The notes beneath the pieces were generated by a model. The model was not told the origin of the DNA and ran no database searches. It saw only the letters and a list, made by a program, of their open reading frames with translations. Shown in pieces: positions 22,658 to 35,100 of a stretch of DNA of 64,000 bases; positions within the stretch are counted from its first letter, which is position 1, and the number at the start of each line of letters is the position of its first letter. A program made the position numbers and the translations under genes. The stretch comes from Amyelois transitella (taxonomy: Eukaryota > Arthropoda > Insecta > Lepidoptera > Pyralidae). The stretch is from assembly GCF_032362555.1 (NCBI RefSeq), contig NC_083529.1:7006001-7070000 (forward strand), written 5' to 3'.

Positions 22658-22811
22658 TTTTATGTATGTATGTATGTTGATTTCATTTTTTCTACCAATA
22701 TTATATACCTACATTTTAAATTATAGTGTCGTTATGATGGTCTATAACATCAGTTTCAAACTTAATTCAGGGCTCTTTTTAGGGCCACCTTCATCAGTGT
22801 GATTTATCTTA

Positions 22812-22856
22812 ATTTCTGCCTAAACCTCCGGTAAAGAGGCACGATTATGTATGTTT
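22812..22856 (+). repeat. L 3'-end fragment
   Basis: Short diverged 'cctaaacctccggtaaag' end. Confidence 0.5.
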
Positions 22857-22859
22857 ATT
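22854..22859 (-). terminator. Candidate poly(A) signal, Kir copy 2
   Basis: AATAAA on the minus strand, ~280 bp after the stop and just past an antisense S element, which would lie in the 3' UTR. Confidence 0.35.
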
Positions 22860-22872
22860 ATAATAATATCTG

Positions 22873-23125
22873 TGCCGTGTGGTTCCTGGCACCAATAGAA
22901 AAAAGAATAGAGCCACTATATCTCTTTTCCATGGATGTCGTAAAAGGCGACTAAGGGATGGGCTTATGAACTTGGGATTCTTCTTTTAGGCGATGGGCTA
23001 GCAACCTGTCACTATTTGAATCTCAATTCTATCTTAAAGCCAAATAGCTGAACGTAGCCTATCAGTCTTTTCAAGACTGTTGGCTCTGTCTACCCCGTAA
23101 GGGATATAGACGTGATAATAATATG
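22873..23125 (+). repeat. S element, full length
   Basis: Lies in the probable 3' UTR of Kir copy 2, just past its stop codon, antisense. Confidence 0.87.
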
Positions 23126-23139
23126 AATATAATAATATC

Positions 23140-26100
23140 TCATGATTTTTGTCCTTTCCTTTTGAAAGATGACGTTCTCTCGAGATGGAAGGCTGATATC
23201 TTGTCGGTGAAACTGCTTGGGGTCCCAGGGCACTGGGTTGATTCAGATTCATCTTTTACTGAACTGAAACATACAGGTCAACATTATTTATCAGTAGCTG
23301 CATCCCGGGAATTCGCTCCCGTCAGAATTTTGTGACAAAAATTACTATAATCCAGATTATATTATTCGCCGTGTGGCTTCCGGTACCAATACATAAAAGA
23401 ATAGGACCACTCCATCTTTTTCCCATACATACATACATACATATGATCACGTCTATATCCCTTGCGGGGTAGACAGAGCCAACAGTCTTGAAAAGACTGA
23501 ATGGCCACGTTCAGCTATTTGGCTTAATGATAGAACCGAGATTCAAATAGTGACAGGTTGCTAGCCCATCGCCTAAAAGAGGAATCCTAAGTTTATAAGC
23601 CTATCCCTTAGTCGCCTTTTACGACATCCATGGGAAAGAGATGGAGTGGTCCTATTCTTTTTTGTAATAGTGCCGGGAACCACACGGCATGTCTTTTTCC
23701 CATGGATGTCGTAAAAGGCGACTAAGGGATAGGCTTACAAATTTGGGATTCTTTTTTAGGCGATGGGCTAGCAACCTGTCACTAGTTGAATCTCAATTCT
23801 ATCGTTAAGCCAAACAGCTGAACGTGGCCATTCAGTCTTTTCAAGACTCTATCTACCCCGCAAGGGATACAGACGTGACCATATGTAGGTATGTATGTAT
23901 ATTCTGGCCCGTAAACTTTTGCGTGGAGCCTGTCATATAATCTCGTTTAGTTGTATGACTTTATGAGGGAATTGACTTTCAAATAGTGACAGGTTACAAG
24001 CTCATCACCTACAAGAAGAATCCCAAGTTAATAGCCTATCCCATAGTCGCCTTATACGACAACCATAGGAAAAAGTTGGAGTGGCCCTATTCTTTATTTT
24101 TTATTGGTGCCGGGAACCACAAGGCTTTTACTAGTACGCTGTTTAGTAAATAAAATTGTATAGCGGGCAACATTGTAGGCCCTTCCGGGGAGACATCGCG
24201 TCACCCTCCGCCCCCCTCGTCCATACCACGCCGTTCCCAGCGCCCGCGCAGAGGACCGCCCGTGCGCCTCATTGAACAAGTCAGTCTTTAAATAACGCGC
24301 GGACCGGTGCGGTATGCACTTCTTATTAGCGAGCGAGTTCTGTATTTCTTTTTATAAGTTACCGAAGTAAAGTTGTTATCTCGTAGTTGGCTTTTACTTC
24401 TCAATCTCGCCCCGCTATAATTGTTATACAATATATTCACCTGATCAGTTCGCTGGCGCTGCAAAAAGGAGTGTCAACAAACTCGGTGGCGTCCAATTTA
24501 CCGTGGTCTATCACGTATTTCTGCTTCTTGCTGTCGTATCTGAAATCATCATGAATCTGATCATCCGCTTAACCCAATGGTAGACTGTTAGATAATGCTA
24601 TTAGCATTAAGTCCGCCTATTGTACTTCACAAATTGTAATTGTTACAATAAAGAATAAATAAATAAACATCAAGTACAAAGTGCCGTGTGGTTCCCGGCA
24701 CCAATACAAAAAAGAATACGACCACTACATCTCTTTCCCATGAATGTCGTAAAAGGCGACTAAGGGAAATGCTTATAAAATTGCGATCCGTTTTTTAGGC
24801 GATGGGCTAGCAACCTGTCACTATTTGAATCTCAATTCTATCATTAAGCCAAATAGCTGAACGTGGTCATTCAGTCTTCTCAAGACTGTTGGCTCTGTCT
24901 ACCCCGCAAGGGATATAGACGTGACCATATGTATGAATGTATTTACAATAGTTCTTTCACTGGTCGCTCACCAAAACATACATCTTAGTTTGATCCAAAA
25001 GTTGGACTGGCATTATGGTATTAGGTAAGTCCACCTGCTATTATATTTTACGTGCATAAAGTTTTTATTTTATGTTTAGTTAAGTTTAAAATTTGTTTGA
25101 CTAAGCAGATATACAAGGAGAGTGTGGAGGGAAAGGGCGGAGTCGGAAGACCTAGACGAACGTATCTTGATCAAATTAAGGACGTCCTGGTAAAGGGTCA
25201 GGTCAAGAGTACCCGAAACCGCCGAGCTTGCACGAAGAGAGTAATGAATGTGGATGAAGTGAAGGAAGTATGCAGAGATCGTGTCAAGTGGAAAGATGTA
25301 GTTTCTGCCTACCCCTCTGGGAAAGAGGCGTGATTTTATGTATGTATGTTTAAATAAATGTTTTGTTCTTTAACGGATTCAAAGAACAGCTGTTGAGTGC
25401 GCATACTTACTCATATTCAGAAATTTTAAAAGACATGGAGATAATACTGACATAGGCGTGACCATATGTATGTATGTATGTATGAGAAAATACTTAATAC
25501 ATACATACATACATATGATCACGTCTATATCCCTAGCGGGGTAGACAGAGCCACAAACCTTGAAAAGAATGATAGGCCACGCTCAGCTGTTTAAAATACT
25601 CAAAACCAATAAACCAAACAGCTAAATCTGTCTTTTGAAGGCTATATTTATGTGTGTATGAAGAAACTTATAAGTATAATATGACTAAAGAAATCTATAA
25701 CTTACTTGACGACTGGTAAAAAGCGGTGGCCCCAAATGACTTCCCGGGGTAGGTACGAGGTCTGGCTTTGCGTAAAGGTGCCCATTGACGCTGAAGCGCC
25801 CTTCAGACTTAGTGTGATCTCGTAGCTAGAAAAAAATAATCCGCCATTGCAAGTGATTTGTTTCTTTTATAACTATGTAGGTACTTACTATTTTCTTGTT
25901 ACTTTGTAAATTTAATAAAGATATTACAAACAAACAAATAAAATCAGTGGATAAAAAGAGTTTATTATAAAAAAAATGTGATACCGGTTTCATCCTACGC
26001 TGTGTTTTTTCAAAACTCGGCTTACATACTTAAAATTATACATAGGTATATACATACATACATATCAGTCTTGAAAAGGCCACGTTCATCTATTTGGCTT

Positions 26101-29100
26101 AATGATAGAATTGAGATTCGAATAGTGACAGGATGCTAGCCCATCGGCCTTAATAAAAGAATCCCAAATTTATAAGCCTATCCCTCAGTCGCGTTTTACG
26201 ACAACAAAGGGAAAGAGATGGAGTGGTCATATTTTTGGTATTGGTGTGGGAACGGGTGTGGTCGAAAGGTCAGGATAAGCTAGATATCTTAATAGTGGAA
26301 TTGAGATTCACATACAGTAACAGGTTGATTTACTATGCCATCTTCTGAAAGAAGAATCCCATTATATAATATTAATTTGTTGACTTAAAAATCAAGAATA
26401 GAAGCAGTTGCGACTCAAATGTTTTTTTTTAGCTAAGACGGCTTTCGACCATAAGAAATTTTACGAGCAACATTAGTAATGCTTAACCAATTACTTGGTA
26501 TTAGAAATCTGGTCCGGAGTGTAACCAAACAGCGGGCTATCCTGGTCTATCACGTGTACCAGGGTCACAGGCCATAGGAGGAACTGCCGATGCTGGAGCT
26601 CCAAGGTCTGGGCGTAGAATCTGAGGGTCTCGCCTTCTTTGGTCCTGCAAAAGTACCAGGAGATTATAAGTAGGGAAACGTTAAGAGTTAATCAGTCGGT
26701 TAATGTTCTTCCCGTAGATGTCATAAGGTACTTAAAAAAAAGAGAAAGTAATACGATTATTCGATAGTTGTGCCGTGTGGTTCCCGGCACCAATGCAAAA
26801 GAGAATAGGACCACTCCATCTCTTTCCCATGGATGTCGTAAAAGGCGACTAAGGGATAGGCTTACAAACTTGGGGTTCGTTTTTTTGGCGATGGGCTAGC
26901 AACCTGTCACTATTTGAATCTCAATTTTATAATTAAATAGCTGAACGTGGCCTATCAGTCTTTTTCAAGACTGTTGATCTGTCAACCCCACAGGGGTTAT
27001 AGACGTGACCATATGTATGTAGTTATACGAATTAAGTTTCCTTGACAATAATGTTAGGTTCTCTCCTGAATATTTTCCGGGTTTGAATTCCGGCCAGGGC
27101 ATGATGAGAAAAGAACTTTTTCTGATTGGCCTGGTTCTTGGATGTTTATCTATATAAGTATTTATAAAAAAATATAGTATTTTTGAGTTAGTATCTCGTA
27201 ACACAAGTCTCGAACTTACTTCGAGGCTAACTCAATCTGTGTAATTTGTCTTATATTTATATAGAGTCTGGGTTTCTGCTTGTATTTTTTTACTAGCTGT
27301 GCCCGCGATTTCGTCCGCGTGGAATAGTTATTTTGGGCATCATTGATTGATTAGGATCAAGGATGAATAATTTTTCTCGTTTTTTTTCATATTTTTATTA
27401 TTTCTTCGGTCCTAATAGTTGCAGCGTGATGGTATATAGCCTAACGCTTTGCTCGATAAATGGTCTATTCAACGCAAAAAGATTTTTTTCAATTCGATGC
27501 AGTAGTTTCTGAGGTTAGCGCGTTCAAACAAACAAACAAACTCCTCAGCTTTATAATATTAGTAATATTTTTCATTATTTCTTCGGTCCTAATAGTTGCA
27601 GCGTGATGTTATATAGCCTAACGCTTTGCTCGATAAATGGTCTATTCATCGCAAAAAGAAATTTTCAATTCGAACTAGTAGTTCCTAAGATTAGCGCGTT
27701 CAAACAAACAAACTCTTCAGCTTTATAATATTAATAACATAGATTACAATAACGAACAGCTACCGTTGGAACCATAAAATTACCAAATGTCCGACGAAAG
27801 GTCAATGGTAAAACCCGCCCAAACAGACCTGTGTGTGTTGACAAAATGAGCATTGAACTCCGAGCTGATGATGTGGTCGTAGTTGAGATCCCAAGCGCGC
27901 ATCATCAGGCACAGGCGACCGTCTCGCATGCTGATCTGAAAATATACATACATACATACATAAAATCACGCCTCTTTCCCGGAGGGGTAGGCAGAGACTA
28001 CCTCTTTCCACTTCCACGATCTCTGCACACTCTGAAAACATACAACGAGCACAATTTTCAATCCAAAGTCTGTATATGCATACATACATATAATCACGTC
28101 TATATCCCTTGCGGGGTAGAAAGAGTCTTTAAAAAGACTGAATGGCCACGTTCAGCTATTTAGCTTATTGGTGGTGTATTTTTTTGAGTTTTTTTGCGAC
28201 ATCGAAAATTTTTATATGAAGTCTTACTATTTTTTTTTTGGGTTGTGCGTAGTGTTCTTTAATATTTTTATCATTTAATAAAATTGCCGTGTGGTTCCCG
28301 GCACCAATACAAAAAAGAATAGGTCCACTCCATCTCTTTCCCATGGATGTCCTAAAAGGCGACTAAGGGACAGGTTACAAACTTGAGATTCTTTTTTAGG
28401 CGATGAGCTTGCAACCTGTCACTATTTGAATCTCAATTATATCATTAAGCCAAACAGCTGAGCGTGGCCTATCAGTCTTTTCAAGACTGGTGGCTCTGTC
28501 TACCCCGCTAGGGATATAGACGTGATCATATGTATGTATAAGATAATATATAAATTTTGACTTATTGTAATAAGTTTTTAAACTAATAAACTTTCTTGGA
28601 ATTTTACTCCTATTAAGTATGTCATCTATTAATGAATGATATTTAAAGAAATTTCAAAGATCACATACCACCGCGTTCTTGCTGAAACCAACGCCGTCCC
28701 TGGACAATTTCTCCGGCCTGGTCAACTTGGCGTACACCACGCAGGTCAGGACTCCAGACAGTCCAGTCCCCAAGATGAGCTGAAAGGCACAGACTTCAAA
28801 TTCCTTATACTGAAAACATTACTTGAAGAAGTTGATGAAGTAATGTCTGATGTAGAAAAAATACATAAAATCACGCCTCTTTCCCGGAGGGGTAGGCAGA
28901 GACTACCTCTTTCCACTTGCCACGATCTCTGCATACTTCCTTCGCTTCATCCACATTCATAACTCTCTTCCTACAAGCTCGGCGGTTTCGGGTACTTTTG
29001 ACCTGACCCTTTACAATTACAACATTATCATGAATAGATGTTTTTAGTCCGATGAAAATGCTGCAGTGTAGTTTGTTCCGCACATGCGCTTTAGAAGCGG

Positions 29101-32100
29101 TAGTAGTTATAATTAGATTTAAGTGATGTGACGTCAATAAGTGATACCTACCTTGTATCCAATTTTGAAAATAAATCTATTCTATTCTATTCTTTTAAGG
29201 AAAATAACTACTAGTAATGACAAAATTACCTGCATAATGAATAGGAATATGGATTCAGGACATTCTTCGTCTATAGCTCTGTCTCCAAAACCGATTGTTG
29301 TCTGAAACAATATTATCCTCCGCTGAGATGAAGTTTTTGAATTTCAAACCATTCTTTCTACCACTGGAAAGCATTATGCACAATAAAAAAAACATAAATA
29401 TCTATAACCGATCTTAAACTTTCGCGTTGTATTAACTATTTATAAATAATACAGGTATTAAACGCCCGTGCCGTGTGGTTCCCGGCACCAATACAAAAAG
29501 AATAAGACCACTCCATTTCATTCCCATGGATGTCGTAAAAGGCGACTAAGAGATAGGCTTACAAACAAGGGATTCTTTTTTAGGCGATGAGCTGGCAACC
29601 TGTCGCTATTTGAATCTCAATTCTATCATTAAGCCAAACAGCTGACCGTGGCCTATCAGTCTTTTCAAGACTGTTGGCTCTGTTTACCCCGCAAGGGATA
29701 CAGACGTGATGCTGTGTATGTAAATATAGACACAGTTACGTAACGGCAGTTCGTGAATTACCGTATACAAAGAACTCATTCAGTGTGCAATTTGTGTCCA
29801 CAATGCATCCAACAAATTGCATCGCAGTACAATATAGCATAGTACATACATCCTACTACTATTATAAAGGCGAAAGTTTGTATGGATGTTTGTTACTCTT
29901 TCACGCAAAAACTACTGAACCGATTACCATGAAATTTGGTATGTAGGTAGCTGAAGACCCAGAATAACACATAGGCTACTTTTTATCCCAGAGTTCCCGC
30001 GGGATTGATAGGGTTTCCATGCGGACGAAGTCGCGGGCGGCCTCTAGTACAAACATAAAACCACGCCTCTTTCCCGGAGGGGCAGAAACTACCTCTTTCC
30101 ACTTGCCACGATCTCTGCATACTTCCTTCGCTTCATCCACATTCATAACTCTCTTCATGCAAGCTCGGCGGTTTCGGATACTTTTGACCTGACACTTTAC
30201 CAGGACGTCCATATAGTATGCATCCAGCATAGTACATACTCTTCACAAACCTCCTGTAATAATTTTAATTTCCACCCACCCTAAGGTTAACTGGAAGAGA
30301 TTGCTTTAGCGATAAGTCCGCCTGCGTACCTCATTACCTGTGTTTTTTTTGTGTTTTTCTTTTTCTACATATATATACATACATATCGTCACGTCTATAT
30401 CCCATGCGGGGTAGACAGAAACAACAGTCTTGAAAAGACTAGGCCACGTTCAGCTGTTTGGCTTTAAGATAGAATTAAGATTCAAATAGGGACAGGTTGC
30501 TAGCCCATCGCCTAATAAAAAGAATCCCAAATTTATGAGCCTATCCCTTAGTCGCCTTTTACGACATCCATGTGAAAGAGATGGAGTGGTCCTATCCTTA
30601 TTTCTTTTTGTGCCGGTAACCACACGGCACAAATAGGTAGTTACCGACCGTCCAAAAAGACTAATAATGCTCCGTAGTAAACAAAAACAGAATTAGGAAC
30701 ATTTCCTTTTTATCTGATAATTGGGTAATTTCGTTCAATCTTCATTTTGAGGCCGAAACGTATTTATTTGCGACATTAAGTTTTTGCAAAGGCGTGTCTC
30801 AATTTATTATCCGCTAGCTCTTAGCCGCGACTCTGCGCGTATTTCATTACATATACATACACACATACATATGGTCACGTCTATATCCCTTGCGGGGTAG
30901 ACATAGCCAACAGTATTGAAAGACTGAATGGCCACGTTCAGCTATTTGGCTTAATGTTAGAATTGTGATTCAAATAGTGACAGGTTGCTAGCCCATCGCT
31001 TAAAAGAAGAATGCCAAGTGTATAAGCCTACCCCTTAGTCGCCTTTTACGACATCCATGGAAGAGAAATGGAGTGGTCCTATTCTTTTTTCTATTGGTGC
31101 CGGGAACCACACGGCACTGAAAATATTATTAAACAGAAAAATTGTACACATTGCGTGACTACGATTATTGTGAGATAATAACTTAATTTTGATCAATTTG
31201 GCATCATTATCAATCATCATTTCATGCCAATTTTAACCATAAATGCAAAATGACATTCTATAAACATACAATAGCGGTAGGAGGATACTGTGAACATTTG
31301 CAATTTTACAATTAAAGTTTGAAATAAAAGCACATTAATCATTTATCAATTACTTGCTGTGCCCGCGACTTCGCCCGCGTGGAATAGTTATTTTGGGCAT
31401 CATTGAAGCCCTCAAGGATGAATAATTTTCCCCGTTTTTTTTCACATATTCCATTATTTCTTTGCTCCTTATAGTTGCAGCGTGATGTTATATAGCCTAA
31501 AGCCTTTCTTGATAAATGGTCTATTCAACACAAAAAGAATTTTTCAATTCGAACCTGAGATTAGCGCGTTCAAACAAACAAACTCTTCAGCTTTATATTA
31601 TAATATTAACTAATATCTCGTCGTAATATCTTATTGGGTAGGCAGAGTTGATAGTGTAAAAAACTAACAAAATCTTACAGAGATAAAATTAGAATAAATT
31701 GCAACAAACGAGATTTTGTACGTAGGTGTTCTTGAATCCAAGGTCCATCTTATCTTATTGGAGATTAGGAGTTCCACAATTTAAGTGATGATTCACTGGT
31801 ATTTATTTAACAGACACTCTATGTTCTTAAAGAGGTTACTGTGAAGGAGAAAAGGTAGGCTGTAGGTAGCTAAAGACCCAGGATAACATACATATAGGCT
31901 ACTTTTTAACCCGGAGTTCCCGCAGGATTGATAGGGTTTCCATGCGGACGAAGTCGCGGGCGCGCCTCTAGTACATACATTATATTCACGCCTATACCTA
32001 TCCCTTGCGGGGTAGACAGAGCCAACAGTTTTGAAAAAGCTGAAAGGCCACGTTTATCTGGATGACCTAATGTGCAGTTTGTTACCGCTTCTTCTGCACT

Positions 32101-35100
32101 GACGCCTTGGAAGCGGCAGTAAACTTAGTTTTAAGTAATTTATTTGACGTCAACCAATGTTGTTAAACCATACGTTTTGACAATTATTAAGCGATATGAA
32201 GTATCCTTTAATAATGAATAAAAATTATGAATTTGAATTTGTGATTCATGAAGCTAGTGAATTCCCTTAGAAAAAATGTCTTAACTAACTATTGCTGTTA
32301 GAAAACTTACCTGAGCCTCAACGGACGCCAAGAATATTGTCACAAAGTCTTTTCCACCGGTCACACAGGTCTTTTTTGGTGGGTTAGGGTCGAAGTCGTA
32401 GTGGGCCAATGCGGTGATGTACCAGAACACCGCGAAGACTAACCAGATGGCGAAATGGACCACGACGGTTCCCATCACTATCCAACGCCAGCGCAGGTTT
32501 ATCTGTGGGCAGAATTTAAAGTTGGTTTCCATTTTTTTCCTCGCCATAAATAAAATAATTATCAAAAATAATTAGGAAGAAGAATATTACCATCATAATC
32601 GTCTAAACTTAAATATTTCTTTTTTTGTACATACATACATAAAATCACGCCTCCTTCCCTCCGGGAAGGCAGAGACTACCTCTTTCCACTTGCCACGATC
32701 TCTGCATACTTCCTTCGCTTCATCCACATTCATAACTCTCTTCATGCAAGCTCGGCGGTTTCGGGTACTTTTGACCTGACTCTTTACCATTATTATTATT
32801 TTATTTTATTTATAGCGTCTATATTCCTTGTGAGGAAGACAGAGCCATTAGTCTTGAAAAGACTGAATGGCCACGTTCAGCTATTTTCAGCAGGATTCTT
32901 CTTTTAGGCAATGGGCTAGCAACCTGTCACTATTTGAATCTCAATTCTATCATTAAGCCAAACGGCTGAACGTGGCCTATCAGTAAAATCTTTTCTGAGT
33001 GACGTTTTTAGTAGATTATAGTAAATAGATTGATTATGTATATGTATTCAGGTTGGAAAACCTTTCTCTCATCTTAATTTTGATATATGTTAAACCATCT
33101 TACTGTTCAATTCATTTCTTGATAACTTTTTTAAGAATTTAAGAGTATTCAAATTGATTGTTTCAAACGAAAATATGAGTGTAACAAGATCTTTAACTTA
33201 TAACAGACGAGAGGCCGCGCGCGACTTCGTACGCGTGGAATCCCGCGGGAACTTCGGGATAAAAAGTAGCCTATGTGTAATTCTGGGTCTTCCGCTACCT
33301 ACACACCAAATTTAATCGCAATCGGTTCAGTAGTTTTTGCGTGAAAGAGCAACAAGCATCCACACTGACATACAAACTTTCGCATCTATAATATTAGTAG
33401 GATCTTCATATAAACCCTTCAACAACTTACCAACGTGTGAAATGTATCATTCAGCAGCCGGATCCTCTCGTAGGGCACGTTGGATATCAGAGCAACGTTC
33501 TCCAGGCCGGCCTTGGACACCAGCCTCTTGGGGTAGTCACCGTACCCACCCCGACGAGCGTGGAGGGGTTGGTTACGACTGTTACAAAGATATCATCAAC
33601 ATAGCAGAAATAGGTTACCTGGGCGTGGAAGGGTTGGTTACGACTGTTACAAAGATATCATCAATATAGCACAAATAGGTTACCTGGGCGTGGAAGGGTT
33701 GGTTACGACTGTTACAAAGATATCATCAATATAGCACAAATAGGTTAGCTGGGCGTGGAAGGGTTGGTTACGACTGTTACAAAGATATCATCAATATAGC
33801 ACAAATAGGTTACCTGGGCGTGGAAGGGTTGGTTACGACTGTTACAAAGATATCATCAATATAGCACAAATAGGTTAGCTGGGTTAAAAGTATTTTTTAT
33901 AAGTTACTAGCGACCCGCCCCGGCTTCGCACGGGTGCAAAATTATAAATGTTATTATACATAAAAACCTTCCTCTTGAATCACTCTACCTGTTACAAAAA
34001 ACCGCATCAAGATCCGTTGCGTAATTTTAAAGATTTAAGCATACAGAAAAACAGACTAAAATAGCGACTTTGTTTTATACTATGTAGTGATACATACATA
34101 CATATAATCACGTGTGTGCCGTGTGGTTCCCGGCACCAGTACAAAAAAGAATAGGATCACTCCGTCTCTTTCCCATGGATGTCGTAAAAGGCTACCATAT
34201 GTATGTATGTATGTATGTATGTATATAATCATGTTTATATCCCTTGCGGGGTGGACAGAGCCAACAGTCTTGAAAAGACTGATAGGCCGCGTTCAGCTGT
34301 TTGGCTTAAAGATAGAATTGAGATTCAAATAGTGACCGGTTGGTAGCCTGTCGCCTAAAAAGAGAATCCCAAGTTTATAAGCATATCCTTTAGTCGCCTT
34401 TTACGACATACATGGGAAAGAAATGGAGTGGTCCTATTCTTTTTTGTAATGGTGCCGGGAACCACACGGCACAACCACACGTACCAATTTAGACTGAATC
34501 TTGTGCGGGTAAACATGACTTAGGGTAAGGGGGGAAAATTGAGACAGAGATTTTTGAATATTGCACTAATTCTGGAAATTTTATCTTCACAAAATCGACT
34601 ATCATTGTGAAAATCTTACATAAACAAGATCATTCATTCTCGTGATAATTTGATTATCTTGAAGTGCGTTTTGAGTGTTTAGCAACTTGCTTACCAATCT
34701 AAATGCTAACAAAGAATCCATTTTTGGTATTTTAAGAGCAAGTTTTGTGTGCCGTGTGGTTCCCAGCACCAATAAAAAAAGAATAGGATCACTGCTTTTC
34801 TTTCCCGTGGATATCTTAAAAGATGATTAAGTGATATGCTTCATGGAAACTTGGGATTTTTCTTTTAGGCGATGGGCTAGCAACCTATCAGTATTCTCTC
34901 TCGAATCTCAATTCAAATACTAAACATACTACAAACGTGGTATCTGCAGGCTCTGCCTACACTCTCTTCGTCAAACTGTTTTTTTTAGCTTGTAATCATA
35001 GACAACCTTCTTAGTTAGAAATTTTGAAAACTGAATCATGCCCTTGAGGAAAACGTTCTTTTTAAAGTAACACATACTTACTAAATCGGTATTTGCTTCT

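Larger units (their letters stand above)
20520..22680 (+). mobile_element. LINE 'L', RTE-like, longest copy
   Basis: 5'-truncated non-LTR retrotransposon ending '...tccgggaaagaggcgtga' then 'ttttatgtatgtatgtatg'. It is the reference for more than 20 3'-end fragments in the window. It sits between the two Kir genes, in plus orientation, opposite to them. Confidence 0.88.

Noticed and set aside
24437..24441. In-frame TGA after CSASELIR as the true end of Kir copy 2
   Set aside because: The AG|GTGAAT donor there joins in phase to a convincing 40-residue terminal exon at 23263-23140.
33558..33882. CRISPR array
   Set aside because: Units are directly adjacent with no unique spacers, in a eukaryotic intron.
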